Part shown: piece after piece, positions 61,979 through 64,000 of the stretch
Layout of the letters: the number at the start of each line of letters is the position of its first letter
Numbering within the stretch: position 1 is the stretch's first letter
Assembly: GCA_964344685.1 (NCBI GenBank)
Contig: CAYFOK010000009.1
Location: forward strand, 1-64,000
Source of the DNA: Scalindua sp964344685
Lineage (GTDB): Bacteria; Planctomycetota; Brocadiia; Brocadiales; Scalinduaceae
Direction: 5' to 3'
Length of the DNA stretch: 64,000 bases
The notes under the pieces: generated by a model
Database searches by the model: none
Seen by the model: only the letters and a program-made list of their open reading frames with translations
Told to the model about the DNA's origin: nothing
Translations under genes and position numbers: made by a program

Positions 61979-62716
61979 TCAATAAATTATAAACCCGTAT
62001 AACATTACGAAAATCATAGGGGTCAGGCTTGCAAAGGCAATCAGCCCGAAGCCGTCTACTATCGGGTTTCTCCCTCTAATACAGGAGGCCAGGCCCACTC
62101 CGAGTGCGGCTACTAGAGGCACGGTAATTGTTGACGTCGTAACACCTCCGGAATCATAGGCTATTCCAACAATCTCATCAGGTGCAAAGGCGGTCATGAT
62201 GGAGATACAGATATATCCTATGATAATAAACCATTGGATTGGCCAGCCTTTTACTATACGGAAAACCCCTACGGCAATTGCCAGCCCTACTGAAAATGCA
62301 ACAGTTAACCGGAGTCCGAAGGCGTAGTTTGCTATCGATTCGCTTGTATGTTTAATGGCATCTGCCTCAGCCGCAATTTCTCCGGCTTTTTTAGCGACGG
62401 CAATCAGGGCAGGCTCGGCTATTGTAGTGCAAAAGCCGATTGTAAATCCAAAGATGAGCAGCCACCATATACTGCCCTTGGCTGAGAATTGGAAAGCCAT
62501 TTTTTCGCCAAGGGGGAATAAGCCAATCTCAAGACCCTGTATAAAAAGGAATAATCCAACCAAAACAAAAATCATACCTGAAATGGTAGCGGCAAGGTCC
62601 GGAAATGGCTGTTTAATTACTAATAGCTGAAAAAATGTAACAACAATCAGTATCGGAAGGATATTGAAAAATACACTGAATATATTTTTTGCTAAATTTA
62701 TAAGAAAAGCAATCAT
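61979..62716 (-). CDS. DUF1538 family membrane protein, first in operon
   Basis: A 245-residue paralog of the preceding gene with about seven TM helices: GLEIGLFPLGEKM, GFTIGFCTTIAEPALIAVAKKAGEI, AYDSGGVTTSTITVPLVAALGVGLAS and DGFGLIAFASLTPM. In many bacteria the two halves are fused in one protein, so these probably form a heterodimer. No strong ribosome site is seen at the ATG. First of the DUF1538-DUF1538-PII-CBS operon. The substrate is unknown. Confidence 0.83.
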   Translation of the reverse strand: MIAFLINLAKNIFSVFFNILPILIVVTFFQLLVIKQPFPDLAATISGMIFVLVGLFLFIQGLEIGLFPLGEKMAFQFSAKGSIWWLLIFGFTIGFCTTIAEPALIAVAKKAGEIAAEADAIKHTSESIANYAFGLRLTVAFSVGLAIAVGVFRIVKGWPIQWFIIIGYICISIMTAFAPDEIVGIAYDSGGVTTSTITVPLVAALGVGLASCIRGRNPIVDGFGLIAFASLTPMIFVMLYGFIIY

Positions 62717-63111
62717 GGCAATAGATTAATAAGAAGTATAAATAGGACACGGATCTTCCAGTATTGGAATCCTCACGAAAGTGAGAAAAAAACCTTACTC
62801 TCGCCCGCCTGACAGATAACCGGGCTGGTGGCCTGGCGGGAAGTGAGCCAAAGTTTAAAGTGACTAAAGTTATGGAGATTAAATCCAAATGTCAAAGCTC
62901 AAATGGCAAATCAATGCTTTAAGTCCAAATGTCTATGTGCATGATCGTGCACGCTTCTGCTTCTTGTTTCTTGCCTCATGTTTCCAGCATATATCCTTCA
63001 ATTGGTCAGTTGTTATTCGTAATTTCTTGTTCGATGTTTGATATTCTCTTTTTGCTTGTCTTTAGCATCTGTGTCCCATGAATATAACTGTATATGGTCT
63101 CAGTGGTTTTA
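62717..63111. other. Intergenic region with partial REP and GC palindrome remnant
   Basis: A REP half (62,765-62,804) runs directly into a CCCGCC...GGCGGG palindromic stretch (about 62,804-62,840). AT-rich DNA with TTTC/TTCTTG stutters follows. No gene. Confidence 0.5.
62765..62804. repeat. Truncated REP pair
   Basis: TTGGAATCC-TCAC-GAAA-GTGAG, then CCTTAC-TCTCG, cut off by a GC-rich sequence. Confidence 0.65.
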
Positions 63112-64000
63112 CTAATGCCATACTCCCGGTATCGGATGCTTACAATTTCCGCATTCACTTCCTTTCATGGAATACTCAAGAATTGTAAATCCCACTCTCT
63201 TTATGACTACTTTCTTGCATCCGGGACAGTATGTGCTCTCCCCTGGATGGCCTGGTACATTGCCGGTATAAGGAAAGTTAAGGCCCGCTTCCAACGCAAT
63301 GTCTCTTGCCATTTCCAATGTCTTTGCAGGGGTAGGCGGAAGGTTTTTTATCTTGTATGTAGGGTGAAAACGTGTGAAGTGGATGGGTACATCAGGGCCA
63401 AGGTTTTTGTTTATCCATTTGCACATATCCTTGAGCTCTTTTTTGCTGTCATTCAGTGTCGGAACCATGAGCATGACAACTTCAAACCAGATGCCTGTCT
63501 CTTTTAATGTGCTGAGGGTTTCAAGTACGGGTTTTAACTCCCCGCTACAGGTTTCTTTGTAGAATTTTTCTGTAAACGCTTTAAAATCAATTTTGACAGC
63601 ATTTAATTCTTTGACAAGCTTAACAAGAGGATCTTTTTTTATGTACCCGTTAGAAATCATTACACTTCCAACGCCTTCCTGTTTTCCATGACTGGCAGTT
63701 TCGTACATATATTCATAAAAAACCACCGGTTCGGAATATGTGTAAGCAATAGTATCACATTTTCGTTCTCTTGCGAATTTTACTACTTCTTCCGGAGTGA
63801 TTTTGATGCTGTCTATCTGTTCAGGGCGGAATTGTGATATTTGCCAATTCTGGCAAAATTTACACTCTATATTGCATCCTGCCGTTGCTATAGAATATGC
63901 CTTTGTACCGGGTAGGTAGTGGAATAAGGGCTTCTTCTCAATAGGATCGGCATTTAACGAGCATACGCGGGAATGAACCAGTGTATAGTATTTTCCGTTG
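63112..64000 (-). CDS. Radical SAM enzyme of the AmmeMemoRadiSam type (5' end outside window)
   Basis: Partial protein, at least 296 residues visible, cut by the right edge. Reading back to the window end gives the radical SAM cluster CNIECKFCQNW (CxxxCxxC), preceded by HYLPGTKAYSIATAG and followed by TIAYTYSEPVVFYEY. The C-terminus has a zinc-finger-like pair (CPGCKK...CGNCKH) and the terminal IPGVWH, all typical of the PflA-related COG1180/AmmeMemoRadiSam group, where two companion genes (Memo-like and AMMECR1-like) normally accompany it; neither is in view. Reaction unknown. The GTG at about 63,724-63,726 is internal, not the true start. Confidence 0.88.
   Translation of the reverse strand, partial: NGKYYTLVHSRVCSLNADPIEKKPLFHYLPGTKAYSIATAGCNIECKFCQNWQISQFRPEQIDSIKITPEEVVKFARERKCDTIAYTYSEPVVFYEYMYETASHGKQEGVGSVMISNGYIKKDPLVKLVKELNAVKIDFKAFTEKFYKETCSGELKPVLETLSTLKETGIWFEVVMLMVPTLNDSKKELKDMCKWINKNLGPDVPIHFTRFHPTYKIKNLPPTPAKTLEMARDIALEAGLNFPYTGNVPGHPGESTYCPGCKKVVIKRVGFTILEYSMKGSECGNCKHPIPGVWH

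Noticed and set aside
63112..63726. Radical SAM protein starting at the GTG at 63,726
   Set aside because: The reading frame continues upstream through the CxxxCxxC cluster motif to the window edge, so the true start is outside.

Overview
The window reads as a low-GC (about 40 percent by eye) Gram-negative-type bacterial chromosome. The best fit I can suggest is an anammox-like planctomycete such as the Scalindua group. This rests on planctomycete-style prepilins, a chemoreceptor with a c-type heme motif, a menaquinol-type Rieske/cytochrome b pair and lipid-export genes. It is an inference without a marker gene. There is no rRNA, CRISPR array, integrase or phage gene; the only intact RNA gene is one tRNA-Val.

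Region 1 (1-15,100): tRNA-Val and three tRNA-Val-derived fragments (517, 11,168, 15,067) bracket a respiratory operon on the minus strand (succinate dehydrogenase/fumarate reductase C-A-B, then Rieske and cytochrome b), a nitrilase-family amidase, an exported KatG, and a heme-binding chemoreceptor with CheW. Region 2 (15,100-39,130) is mostly housekeeping: a small orphan, MlaC, LON-domain protein, NadA, UvrA, DUF493, a short RecQ, DUF1456, transaldolase-like enzyme, RfbD, MsbA-like exporter, LptF/G-like permease, two rhomboids, DapB, DnaK, ClpB, a flippase-like membrane protein and a lipoprotein amidase.

Region 3 (39,130-56,420) is the most unusual part. It holds three promoter-led modules encoding long, Lys/Glu/Ala-rich, apparently soluble proteins that share an N-terminal D-x-V-x-I-S-x-x-A box and a C-terminal G-x-G-[ST]-G-N-[FL] signature. 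A fourth member lies at 807-1424. All four loci carry the sigma-54-like promoter TTGGCACA-N2-GTTTGA, with a GTTA-N3-TGT box starting exactly 44 bp upstream of it. The modules include paired small proteins (80 aa, and 98/105 aa), two PilZ proteins, a MshEN-like repeat protein and two tandem HD-GYP proteins. Next come two nearly identical tandem prepilin-FecR fusion genes and a sigma-54 response regulator that is a plausible, unproven, activator of these promoters. The picture is a sigma-54 and cyclic-di-GMP linked surface or motility system whose main proteins I do not recognise.

Region 4 (56,420-64,000): an intact REP-associated transposase sits between two REP arrays. It is followed by a membrane-embedded spermidine-synthase-like protein, a minus-strand DUF1538-DUF1538-PII-CBS operon, and a radical SAM enzyme cut by the right edge. 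REP hairpins, heptamer repeats and a GC-rich palindrome are scattered through the intergenic regions, especially upstream of the sigma-54-like promoters.
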